38,190 nucleotides of DNA from Candidatus Bipolaricaulota bacterium (GTDB lineage: Bacteria; Bipolaricaulota; Bipolaricaulia; RBG-16-55-9; DRXL01). The stretch is taken from assembly GCA_026414955.1 (NCBI GenBank), contig JAOAIA010000003.1, positions 1-38,190 of the forward strand, in the 5' to 3' direction. Under the pieces are notes generated by a model that made no database searches, had not been told where the DNA came from, and was given only the letters and a program-made list of their open reading frames with translations. Of the stretch, positions 1 to 7,691 are shown piece after piece. Made by a program: the position numbers and the translations under genes. The stretch's first letter is position 1; every line of letters starts with the position of its first letter.

Positions 1-1352
1 CTATGAAAGTTCGCCATCGCTTCTTCGATGACCGTGATCTGAAAATCCGGGTCTTTTTGGGTCTTTAAGAGATAATCGCGCACCATCGCTTGGTTGAAGT
101 TGGACGCGACCTCAGCAACGAAGAGCGAGTAGCGCGCGTAGACGAAGGGCTGATGCTTCCACGTGAAATACGAGTGCAGCGAGTGCCCCAGCTCGTGCGC
201 TAATGTGCTTAGACTGAAGATGTCGTCGTTGTAGCTCATGAGAATAAACGGGTGCGTCCCCGGAGAGCCTGACGAGAACGCCCCCATGCGCTTGCCCTTG
301 TTCACCGCGTAGTCCACCCAACGTTGCTCTAAGACGCCCTGGCGCAGTGTCTGGACATACTCGGCACCGAGGGGCTTCATGCCCTCGCAGATCCACTCGA
401 CTGTTTGCGTGAACGGGATCGTGAACTGTTTCTGTGTCAACGGCGCTCTGGTGTCATAGACGTAGAGCTTCTCGTAGCCCAATGCGCGCCGACGCATCTT
501 CCAATACCGATGCCAGATGGGCAGATTCTTCTTATACGTCTGAATGAGATTATGAAAGACCTCAACGGGGATATGGTTGGCCGTGAGAGCGGCTTCGAGC
601 GCAGACTTATAGCGTCGGGCGCGAGCCATGAAGACGTTCTGCTTCACCCCCGCGGCGATGCAGTTAGCCATGGTGTTCTTGAACGCTAAGAACGCATCGC
701 AATAGTTCTCCCACGCAGTCCGGCGGACTTCTCGGTCTGGGTGATGGAGCAGCGTACTAATAGTGCTATGAGTGATCTCGTGGCCGCCGGCGGCGGGCTT
801 GAACGTCAGCTCGGCATCGGAGAGAATGCCGTGTGTCGCGGCAGCCGTCCGGAACGGGTCCATCAGTTGGCGCAGAAGCTCCTCGACTTCCGCCGAGCGA
901 ATATGAGCTTGACGACGTTCCAGCTCGTCGAAATAGTGCCCATAGATAGACAGACGCGGCTCCTCTTTCGTCCACCGTCGCAGCTTCTCAAAGCCGATGG
1001 AGAGCATCTCCGGCTCGGCGAAGGCCATCGCGGCCATGACGCGCGCAAACAGCCCGCGCGCGCGGTCGTTCTTGGCAGCAGCAGCTTGATCAGTCGTGTC
1101 CACGTGATGCTGCATCCCCGCGTAGACGACGATCTTGCCCACGCTGCGCCCAATGCGCTCAACAAGATCAAACCAATCAGCTAAGACCTTGGGGTTTTCG
1201 CCCAAGCGCCCGCGAAACGACGCGAGCTGTGGGAGCTGCTCCGTGACTCTTTTGATCTCGTCCTCCCACGCTTGGTCTGACGGGAAGACGCTTTGAATAT
1301 CCCACGTTTGTTCAAGGGGGACTTGGCTGCGCGGCAGAACTTGCTGTGCCAT
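1..1352 (-). CDS. pepF: Oligoendopeptidase F family zinc metallopeptidase (M3), 3' end cut by window edge
   Basis: This is a cytosolic M3-family endopeptidase that degrades oligopeptides. Reading from the ATG at 1352, about 450 residues are visible before the window edge. They begin MAQQVLPRSQVPLEQTWDIQ and include the HELGHS zinc/catalytic motif (HExxH) near positions 200-220, followed by the SLHSYFTWKHQPFVYARY region typical of PepF, in which the third zinc ligand lies further on. The usual family length is about 560-600 residues, so roughly 110-150 C-terminal residues lie outside. An AAGGAG Shine-Dalgarno about 9 nt upstream supports the start. It lies 35 nt downstream of the coiled-coil gene and on the same strand, so it is probably the last visible member of the HerA operon. 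The family call is secure; the physiological substrate is unknown. Confidence 0.93.
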   Translation of the reverse strand, partial: MAQQVLPRSQVPLEQTWDIQSVFPSDQAWEDEIKRVTEQLPQLASFRGRLGENPKVLADWFDLVERIGRSVGKIVVYAGMQHHVDTTDQAAAAKNDRARGLFARVMAAMAFAEPEMLSIGFEKLRRWTKEEPRLSIYGHYFDELERRQAHIRSAEVEELLRQLMDPFRTAAATHGILSDAELTFKPAAGGHEITHSTISTLLHHPDREVRRTAWENYCDAFLAFKNTMANCIAAGVKQNVFMARARRYKSALEAALTANHIPVEVFHNLIQTYKKNLPIWHRYWKMRRRALGYEKLYVYDTRAPLTQKQFTIPFTQTVEWICEGMKPLGAEYVQTLRQGVLEQRWVDYAVNKGKRMGAFSSGSPGTHPFILMSYNDDIFSLSTLAHELGHSLHSYFTWKHQPFVYARYSLFVAEVASNFNQAMVRDYLLKTQKDPDFQITVIEEAMANFH

Positions 1353-1387
1353 AGATTTAACACTCCTTATTCAGCTTTGTTCTTCGC

Positions 1388-1711
1388 TTAACTTATCTTA
1401 TCAAGTAGCTCTTGTAACGAACGGGCTTTTGTTTCGAGCACATTGAGCGATACCAGAAGATTGGCCCACGCTTGATCATAGGCTTCTGTGCTCGATAGAG
1501 CTTTTTGAAACTTGCGCATCGCGTCGCGGACTTTAGCAAACTCCTCTTCCAGCTCAGCGTAGAGAGCTTCCAGCGTCTCTTGCGACTCACCGGAAGAAGC
1601 GCGCCTGCGTGGACGAGCTTGTTTCATCTCTAACTCGATCTTTTGGTGGTGCTCTGCAATCCGCTCCTGCCAACTCGCAATCGCTTTGAGATCGCGCTTC
1701 TTCTTGTTCAT
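1388..1711 (-). CDS. Small coiled-coil protein coupled to HerA-like ATPase
   Basis: I do not recognise a named family. The 107-residue product is highly charged and almost entirely helical. It has a basic N-terminus (MNKKKRDLKAI), a basic PRRR patch near residues 34-37, then a long heptad-rich stretch (about 45-107) with no membrane segment or signal peptide. Its ATG overlaps the stop of the upstream ATPase gene (TAATG), an arrangement usually associated with translational coupling and similar expression of the two products. The context suggests an accessory or adaptor for the HerA-like ATPase, but that is inference. It could also be an unrelated cytosolic coiled-coil protein. Confidence 0.7.
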   Translation of the reverse strand: MNKKKRDLKAIASWQERIAEHHQKIELEMKQARPRRRASSGESQETLEALYAELEEEFAKVRDAMRKFQKALSSTEAYDQAWANLLVSLNVLETKARSLQELLDKIS

Positions 1712-3444
1712 TAGTGCATCACCACGCAGAAGTCCAGCCCCTTCAGCTCGAGGGGCTTGGAGTTGTCCGGGGCGTGCACAATCATGCGCCCGCGCTCAAA
1801 GTACGGCAGCACCTTCTGATAGCGCGGCGGCGCCCCAGCAAACTCCGCCATCTCTCGCTCCATCCCCAAGAGAATTCGCGTGCTGATCTGCGCCAGCACC
1901 GTCTCGTTCAGGTCCTTGGGACTCTGCGTGATGAGCACCAACGCCAAGCGATGCTTGCGCCCCTGCTTGGCCGCTTTAATGAACTTCTCAACGATGATGC
2001 GGTCTTGCTGAGTTTGATCTTTGGTGAAGTAGCGATGGGCTTCGTCCACGACCAGGACGATGGGGAATTTTTCGATTCTTCTCCCCCACTCTGTCGGCGC
2101 GCTCTTGAGCTTCGCATCGGCGATCATCGAGAGAATCGCCAAGACGACGACCCTTTCGGCGTCGGGGCTTAAGTGCTTGGTCGCGAAGACGCTCACGACG
2201 TCCTCAGCGAAGATATCGCTGTAGAGCTGGGTGAGCGAGTTGGCTCCTTGATCGAAGACTTTTTTAAACTGCGGACGATCCACACGACGCTGCAACGCTT
2301 GAAATGTCGCGGGATGAATCCGCCCATTCTGTTTGTACATCTCCAGAGTATTCGGATTGTCCACAAAGTCCAAGAACTCTTGGTACGTGCCGTGCTCGCT
2401 CTGATAGAAGAAGTCGCGCACAAGCTGGACTAACGAGACGTATTGGTTTTCGTCCAGCTCCCCGCCCGCGATCAAGTACGGAAAATCCCGCACAAGCTCA
2501 AACGGGATGGTGAAGTTCGTGTACTTGGGGCATCCCGAATAGCGCGGCTCGCCCTCAACGGCTGCATAGACCGTGAGCTTCTCTTTGATCCCGCCAAACT
2601 TTACCCCATGACCGAAGAGCATCTCCTGGTCTTCTTTGGCGAGATAGGGATTATCTTCGCGCATCTTCCAATATTCGTTCTCCGGGTCAATGATGACGAT
2701 ACACGGCTTGCGCTGCTCCCCACCGCGCCGCTCCATGGGGTAGACCGAGCCGACGACCTGTCTTAAAAAATTTTTGGCGACGTGGGTCTTGCCGCGCCCG
2801 CTCATCCCCGCGATCAGCACGTGCATAAAGATCATGGGGTCGCCGGTCTTCTTCTCGTCGTTGATGAGATAGTACGGCACATATTGTTTCTGTCGGGTCT
2901 GGATCGGCTCGCCGTTGACTGCGACATAGCCCAAAAACAGCCCGGAATCGGGAATATCCAGCCCGATCTTCACCTCGTCTTCACCCGTGACTTTGCGCAC
3001 GATCGTGTTGGGTTTGGGGATATAGCGCACCTCGAGGGCTTGGTGCTCCGGCCCGATCATCGAGATGGGGTTTAAGATCGCGGTCTCGATATAATCGTCC
3101 TCACCCAGGCGCTCTGCACCGATAAAGACGTGCACCTCGCTCATGTCATCTACAGCGTCGCGCTTGCGATAGCAGAGCTGCTCCACGCTCGCGAATATTT
3201 TGTAATCTTTATACCCCAAGGGGATGACGACGTAATCCCCAAGGGCAAGCTCGTTGCGCTTCTCCTCGGGGAGATAGACTTCGATATGGGTCTTCTTGTC
3301 TTCGGTGGCGATAGAAAGCTCTTCAGCGATGCAGATCCTGCCGATCTCGTCGGGGCCGAGGGCGTGTGCCCACTCGCGGCTGTCTTCGATGGGCTTCTCG
3401 GTTCGGATGCGGAGCTTTCGTTCCAACTCGACTTGGTCAGCCAT
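1711..3444 (-). CDS. HerA/FtsK-type P-loop ATPase (DUF87)
   Basis: The 577-residue protein has an N-terminal beta-rich region (about 1-180) resembling the HAS-barrel of HerA proteins, then a RecA-like ATPase core. The core shows a Walker A motif GMSGRGKT at 213-220, a Walker B/DEAH-like VVDEAHRYF at about 465-473, and a downstream ALVLITQSPKDL sensor-like segment. Archaeal HerA is a hexameric DNA translocase that works with the NurA nuclease in end resection. Bacterial relatives take part in repair or defence. No NurA or other nuclease gene is visible nearby, so its partner is unknown. The ATG at 3444 is preceded by AGGGGG. The gene diverges from ispE and shares its stop with the start of the coiled-coil gene. 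The family is clear; the role in this organism is open. Confidence 0.88.
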   Translation of the reverse strand: MADQVELERKLRIRTEKPIEDSREWAHALGPDEIGRICIAEELSIATEDKKTHIEVYLPEEKRNELALGDYVVIPLGYKDYKIFASVEQLCYRKRDAVDDMSEVHVFIGAERLGEDDYIETAILNPISMIGPEHQALEVRYIPKPNTIVRKVTGEDEVKIGLDIPDSGLFLGYVAVNGEPIQTRQKQYVPYYLINDEKKTGDPMIFMHVLIAGMSGRGKTHVAKNFLRQVVGSVYPMERRGGEQRKPCIVIIDPENEYWKMREDNPYLAKEDQEMLFGHGVKFGGIKEKLTVYAAVEGEPRYSGCPKYTNFTIPFELVRDFPYLIAGGELDENQYVSLVQLVRDFFYQSEHGTYQEFLDFVDNPNTLEMYKQNGRIHPATFQALQRRVDRPQFKKVFDQGANSLTQLYSDIFAEDVVSVFATKHLSPDAERVVVLAILSMIADAKLKSAPTEWGRRIEKFPIVLVVDEAHRYFTKDQTQQDRIIVEKFIKAAKQGRKHRLALVLITQSPKDLNETVLAQISTRILLGMEREMAEFAGAPPRYQKVLPYFERGRMIVHAPDNSKPLELKGLDFCVVMH

Positions 3445-3494
3445 AGACTACCCCCTCTGCTGCGATCTGTCTTATAGTATAGTATCATAAAGCC
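3445..3494. promoter_or_regulatory. Divergent promoter region between herA-like gene and ispE
   Basis: The 50-nt gap contains an iterated AT-rich core (TATAGTATAGTATCAT, 3473-3488). On the + strand TATCAT (3483-3488) ends 6 nt before the ispE GTG, with a weak -35 (CTGCGA, 3460-3465) at 17 nt, implying an almost leaderless ispE transcript. On the - strand the same block reads TATACT/TATAAG and could be the -10 of the ATPase operon. Back-to-back -10 elements in the same bases would make the two promoters compete. This is motif reading only. Confidence 0.4.
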
Positions 3495-4367
3495 GTGAGC
3501 AAGACCGTGAAGGCGTTTGCCAAGATCAATCTCGGCCTGCGGGTGCGGGGCCAACGCCCTGATGGGTATCATGAGATCGAGACGCTCTTCCAGAGCGTAG
3601 ATTTACATGACGTGCTCACGCTCGTACCCCAGAAGAAAGAGTGCGAGATTCTTGTGACGGTCAGCAGTCTGTGGCCGGTGCCCCAAGGGCGGGAGAATCT
3701 CGTCTATCGCGCGGCTGAGCTTATCTTCAGTCATACAGGGCTGAAGGCGGGCGTGCGCATTCACCTAGAGAAGCGCATTCCTGTAGGCGCGGGCTTGGGC
3801 GGGGGATCCAGCGATGCTGCCGCGACGCTGGTGGGGCTGAACGAACTTTTTCAGTTTCAGCTTAGCGACGCTGAGCTGCGCCAGCTCGCTCTGGAGCTGG
3901 GCAGTGACGTCCCGTATTTTCTGATCGGAGGGCTGTGTCGCGGGCGGGGCCGGGGAGAGATTTTAGAGAGACTTCCCTCCTATCTAGAAGAATATAGCTT
4001 TGTGCTCATTAAGCCCGCCAGTGCACTCTCGACAGAGGCCGTCTATCGCGAATACGATCTCTTGCGGGTACGTGGCTGGCAGCCGCCGGCAGCTCGGCTG
4101 TGTGAGGGCATAGACTGCGCCAACGACTTAGAAGACGCAGCTCTGCGATTGTGCCCGCAGTTAAGAGAGCTGCGCCACATCTTGAGCGAGTTGCAGCCCG
4201 ATCTATGGGGGATGAGCGGCAGCGGGCCAACGTATTATGCTGCCTGGCGCGCTCCCGCTTACGCGCAGAGAGCAGCTCAGGCGCTGGCTCGAAGGGGCTA
4301 TGATATCTACCGAACACAGCCTACGAATAACAGCTACGAATTTGCTGAGGAGTCCACGGCTCTTTAA
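3495..4367 (+). CDS. ispE: 4-diphosphocytidyl-2-C-methyl-D-erythritol kinase
   Basis: This GHMP-superfamily kinase phosphorylates the 2-hydroxyl of CDP-methylerythritol with ATP in the MEP pathway to isoprenoid precursors, in the cytosol. The 290-residue length matches the family. The N-terminus shows KAFAKINLGLRV (family motif with the substrate lysine), the ATP-binding glycine-rich loop VGAGLGGGSSDAAA lies at 97-110, and a C-terminal GMSGSGPTYYA motif (GHMP motif 3) is present. The start is a GTG at 3495 that puts the KAFAKINL motif at the expected distance, with no Shine-Dalgarno. It is followed 10 nt later by nadE. MEP-pathway use is bacterial and would supply quinones and the farnesyl group for the heme O/A made by ctaB/ctaA further along. 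Confidence 0.96.
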   Translation: MSKTVKAFAKINLGLRVRGQRPDGYHEIETLFQSVDLHDVLTLVPQKKECEILVTVSSLWPVPQGRENLVYRAAELIFSHTGLKAGVRIHLEKRIPVGAGLGGGSSDAAATLVGLNELFQFQLSDAELRQLALELGSDVPYFLIGGLCRGRGRGEILERLPSYLEEYSFVLIKPASALSTEAVYREYDLLRVRGWQPPAARLCEGIDCANDLEDAALRLCPQLRELRHILSELQPDLWGMSGSGPTYYAAWRAPAYAQRAAQALARRGYDIYRTQPTNNSYEFAEESTAL

Positions 4368-4376
4368 GATAACTGT
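4342..4376 (+). promoter_or_regulatory. Probable leaderless promoter of nadE inside ispE 3' end
   Basis: TTGCTG (4342-4347) and TAAGAT (4365-4370) are separated by 17 nt, and TAAGAT ends 6 nt before the nadE ATG at 4377. No Shine-Dalgarno lies in the 9-nt gap between ispE and nadE, so a transcript starting at or next to the ATG would explain how nadE is translated. It is inferred from spacing and motif only. Confidence 0.45.
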
Positions 4377-6059
4377 ATGAACGTGCGTCTTGGACTAGCG
4401 CAGATCAACACGACCGTCGGCGATCTTGAAGGCAATGCCCAGAAAGTCTTAGAATATCTTGAGCGTGCCCGCGCCGAGAACGTTGATATCCTTGCCTTCC
4501 CCGAATTGACGCTCACAGGCTATCCCCCAGAAGACCTGCTCTTCCGAAGGGACTTTCTCAGAGCCACCAAAGAGACGCTCACCAAGACCATCCCCCACGC
4601 GCGCGACCTCCTCGCTATCATCGGGTTTGCCGAGCATGAGCGAGATCGAATCTACAATGCCGCAGCGGTCATCTGCGATGGACAGCTTGTGGGGGTCTAC
4701 CGCAAGCACTGCCTGCCCAACTACGGCGTCTTCGACGAACTGCGCTATTTCCGCCCCGGCGACAGTCTTTCTCTCTTCACCGATGGGAACCTCACGTTCG
4801 GAGTCACGATCTGCGAGGACTTATGGTGCACCGACAGCCCCATCGCCGCGCAAGCCCGCGCGGGAGCACAGCTTATTCTCAATATCTCGGCTTCGCCCTA
4901 TGAGACCCAAAAGCCCTATCAGCGCGAGGCGCTGCTCGCCGCGCGCTCAGCGCAAGAGAAAGTCACTCTCGCTCTGTGCAACCTCGTGGGCGGCCAGGAC
5001 GAGCTCGTCTTCGACGGACAGAGCTTGATCTATGACAGAGAGGGCAAGATGCTCGCGCGCGCCAAGGCCTTTGAAGAAGACCTCTTGATCGCTGACCTGG
5101 CGCTGGCGCCGACCAAACACGTGGCGCTGTCACGTGACGTGATCGCACTCCCCAGAGCGATAGGGCGCTACCCTGCCCACAAGAGAGTGCCGCGCATCGA
5201 ACCGTCTCTCCCGGAAGCCGAAGAGATCTATCGCGCCTTGGTGCTGGCTACGCGAGACTACGTGCGCAAGAACGGCTTTGAAAGGGTCATTATCGGGCTT
5301 TCAGGGGGCATTGACTCATCGCTGGTCGCGTGCATTGCTACCGATGCGCTCGGCCCGCAGAACGTCTTCGGGGTCTTCTTGCCCTCACCGTTTACGTCAC
5401 CGATGAGCCATGAAGATGTCCAGCAGCTTGCTCGCAATCTCAAGATCGAGCTGGTGACCCTAGAGATAGATGCTTTGTACGAGAGCGCGCTTCGGACGCT
5501 TGCGCCCGCCTTGGCTCACGCCAGACCCGACACGACTGAGGAGAACATTCAAGCGCGGTTGCGGGCGCTCCTGTGGATGGCGCTCTCGAACAAATTCGGC
5601 GCGCTGGTGCTCACCGCGGGCAACAAGAGCGAACTCGCGGTCGGGTATGCGACGCTCTACGGCGACATGGCCGGCGGCTTTTGCGTGCTCAAAGACCTCA
5701 CCAAGACGAGAGTCTATCACGTGGCGCGCTGGCGCAACGCCCAGTCCCAAGTCATTCCTCAAAGAGTGTTGGAGCGAGCCCCCACGGCGGAGCTGCGCCC
5801 CGATCAAACCGATGAGGCAGACCTGCCCGCGCCCTATCGCGATCTGGATCGTGTGATCGAGGCGTTTGTGGAGCGCGACCAAAGCCCCGAAGAGATCGCG
5901 CAGGCGTTGCTTCTTTCTGAAGACGTCGTGCGCCAGATCATCGCGCTGATACGGAAGAGCGAGTACAAGCGTCGGCAGGCTCCCCTAGGGCCGAAGATCT
6001 CTCAGCGCGCTTTTGGGCGCGACTGGCGCCAGCCCATCGTCAATCGCTACAACAAATAA
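4377..6059 (+). CDS. nadE: Glutamine-dependent NAD+ synthetase
   Basis: This enzyme amidates nicotinic acid adenine dinucleotide to NAD+, using ammonia released from glutamine. The 560-residue protein has both domains of the glutamine-dependent form. An N-terminal nitrilase-type glutaminase (about 1-260) carries a probable catalytic triad Glu43 (FPELTLTGYP), Lys110 (YRKHCLPNYG) and Cys146 (TICEDLW). A C-terminal ATP-pyrophosphatase synthetase carries the P-loop GLSGGIDSS at 307-315 and LTAGNKSELAVGY further on. The length is normal for the two-domain enzyme. It lies between ispE and comM on the same strand. The start is the first ATG and begins directly with the nitrilase fold (MNVRLGLAQIN). 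Confidence 0.97.
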   Translation: MNVRLGLAQINTTVGDLEGNAQKVLEYLERARAENVDILAFPELTLTGYPPEDLLFRRDFLRATKETLTKTIPHARDLLAIIGFAEHERDRIYNAAAVICDGQLVGVYRKHCLPNYGVFDELRYFRPGDSLSLFTDGNLTFGVTICEDLWCTDSPIAAQARAGAQLILNISASPYETQKPYQREALLAARSAQEKVTLALCNLVGGQDELVFDGQSLIYDREGKMLARAKAFEEDLLIADLALAPTKHVALSRDVIALPRAIGRYPAHKRVPRIEPSLPEAEEIYRALVLATRDYVRKNGFERVIIGLSGGIDSSLVACIATDALGPQNVFGVFLPSPFTSPMSHEDVQQLARNLKIELVTLEIDALYESALRTLAPALAHARPDTTEENIQARLRALLWMALSNKFGALVLTAGNKSELAVGYATLYGDMAGGFCVLKDLTKTRVYHVARWRNAQSQVIPQRVLERAPTAELRPDQTDEADLPAPYRDLDRVIEAFVERDQSPEEIAQALLLSEDVVRQIIALIRKSEYKRRQAPLGPKISQRAFGRDWRQPIVNRYNK

Positions 6060-6100
6060 TAAATACAGCTTTGGCCGTAGTTCAAGTTGCCCGGCGCCGC

Positions 6101-6129
6101 TTGTAAAGTTTTCTCATTTGTGTTATACA
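6101..6129 (+). promoter_or_regulatory. Candidate promoter for comM
   Basis: TTGTAA (6101-6106), 17 nt, then TATACA (6124-6129) preceded by TGT, an extended -10. The expected transcription start near 6136 would leave a leader of only about 8 nt before the ATG at 6144. No terminator is seen after nadE, so read-through is also possible. Confidence 0.45.
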
Positions 6130-6143
6130 TGACCCAAAGAGTT

Positions 6144-7691
6144 ATGTTTGCCAAGGCTATCAGCGGGGCGGTCGTCGGCATTGACGCCGAATTGATCGAA
6201 GTCCAGTGCGATATCGCGCTGGGACTGCCGACGTTTACTATCGTCGGGCTGCCTCAGAAAGAAGTCCAAGAGAGCCGCGAGCGCATCCGCAGTGCCCTCA
6301 AAAACGCGGGCTTCGACTTCCCCGCCAAAAGAATCACAGTCAATCTCGCGCCCGCAGACTTACCCAAAGAAGGGGTCGGGTTGGACCTGCCCTTGGCACT
6401 AGCGATCTTGGTCGCCACGGGTCAGATCTCCGGTGAGCGTCTTACGGGATTTTTAGCTCTCGGAGAGCTGTCGCTCGACGGGGAGGTGCGCCCAGTCAAG
6501 GGCGTCCTGCCCATCGCTTTAGCCGCGCGCAAGAATAATCTCAAGGGCGTCATCGTCCCTGCAGGCAACGCCAAGGAAGCTGCAATCGTCTCGAATTTAG
6601 CAGTCTACGCGGTAGAAAATCTGCAACAAGCAATCGCGTTTCTCAACGGCGAGCTTCAGTTACAGCCGACGACCGTCGCGCTGGAGTTGCTGCTGGGGGA
6701 TGGCCCACTCTATGAGTGTGACTTGAGCGAGATCAAGGGGCAAGAGCAAGCCAAGCGCGCCCTCGAAGTCGCGGCTGCTGGGGGGCATAATATTCTCTTC
6801 ATTGGCCCGCCGGGGTCGGGCAAGAGTATGCTCGCCAAGCGTCTACCCACGATCTTGCCCCCGCTCTCGTTCGACGAAGCTTTAGAAGTCACAAAGATTT
6901 ACAGCATTCTTGGGCTGTTGCCCCCAGATCGCCCGTTGATGATGACGCGGCCCTTTCGTGCGCCGCATCACACGGTCTCCTACGCGGGCATGGTCGGGGG
7001 CGGGCATGGCCAGCCCCGCCCCGGCGAGATCTCGTTAGCGCATCACGGCGTCTTGTTCTTAGACGAGCTGCCGGAATTCGACCGCGACGTCTTAGAGACG
7101 CTGCGTCAGCCCCTTGAAGAGCGAGCGATCACGCTCTCGCGGGCCGCAGCAGCTCTGACGTTCCCGGCCAACTTCATGCTCGTCGCGGCCATGAACCCCT
7201 GCCCCTGTGGCCATCGAGGAGACGCGAAAAAGCCCTGCCGCTGCAGCCCCCTGGATGTGAAACGCTACCGCAAGCGGATTTCCGGCCCGTTTCTTGATAG
7301 AATAGATATGTTTGTGGAGGTGCCACGGCTGACCAAGGAGGAGTTGATGGGAAAGCCTGCGGGCGAAAGCTCTCACAGCGTTCGCGCGCGGGTGGAGCGC
7401 GCTCGTCGGATTCAGGGCGAGCGTTTTGGCGGAAAGCTCTTCGCCAATGCTCAGATGGGGCCTCGCGAGATGCAGGCGTATGTGCACCCTGCTCTCGAAC
7501 CTCAGGCGCGGGGGCTGTTAGAACGAGCTATTGATCACTGGGGCCTCAGCGGACGAGCCTATAACCGCGTGTTGAAGGTCGCTCGCACGATCGCTGATCT
7601 GGACCAATCGGAGATGATTCGCACGGCGCATATCGCCGAAGCGATTCAGTATCGCAGCTCAGAAGAAAGTGTACTCGAAGGAGGTATGTAA
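6144..7691 (+). CDS. comM: Mg-chelatase-like AAA+ ATPase, ComM/YifB family
   Basis: ComM proteins are AAA+ hexameric helicases that, in naturally transformable bacteria, promote branch migration of incoming DNA. They are widespread and conserved beyond such species. The 515-residue product starts MFAKAISGAVVGIDA, the usual ComM N-terminus, which is why I prefer ATG 6144 over the in-frame ATG at 6129. It has the N-terminal ChlI-like domain (about 1-170), Walker A GPPGSGKS at 221-228, an FLDELPEF Walker B, the cysteine cluster NPCPCGHRGDAKKPCRC, and the C-terminal Mg_chelatase_C helical region (AYNRVLKVARTIADL). The stop TAA directly abuts the GTG of bamA. No other competence genes are visible here. 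Confidence 0.94.
   Translation: MFAKAISGAVVGIDAELIEVQCDIALGLPTFTIVGLPQKEVQESRERIRSALKNAGFDFPAKRITVNLAPADLPKEGVGLDLPLALAILVATGQISGERLTGFLALGELSLDGEVRPVKGVLPIALAARKNNLKGVIVPAGNAKEAAIVSNLAVYAVENLQQAIAFLNGELQLQPTTVALELLLGDGPLYECDLSEIKGQEQAKRALEVAAAGGHNILFIGPPGSGKSMLAKRLPTILPPLSFDEALEVTKIYSILGLLPPDRPLMMTRPFRAPHHTVSYAGMVGGGHGQPRPGEISLAHHGVLFLDELPEFDRDVLETLRQPLEERAITLSRAAAALTFPANFMLVAAMNPCPCGHRGDAKKPCRCSPLDVKRYRKRISGPFLDRIDMFVEVPRLTKEELMGKPAGESSHSVRARVERARRIQGERFGGKLFANAQMGPREMQAYVHPALEPQARGLLERAIDHWGLSGRAYNRVLKVARTIADLDQSEMIRTAHIAEAIQYRSSEESVLEGGM

Noticed and set aside
6087..6143. Longer N-terminus for comM from 6087
   Set aside because: ComM proteins begin at MxAKxxSGAVxGIDA; the first 19 residues of the longer frame are not conserved-looking and contain the candidate promoter.
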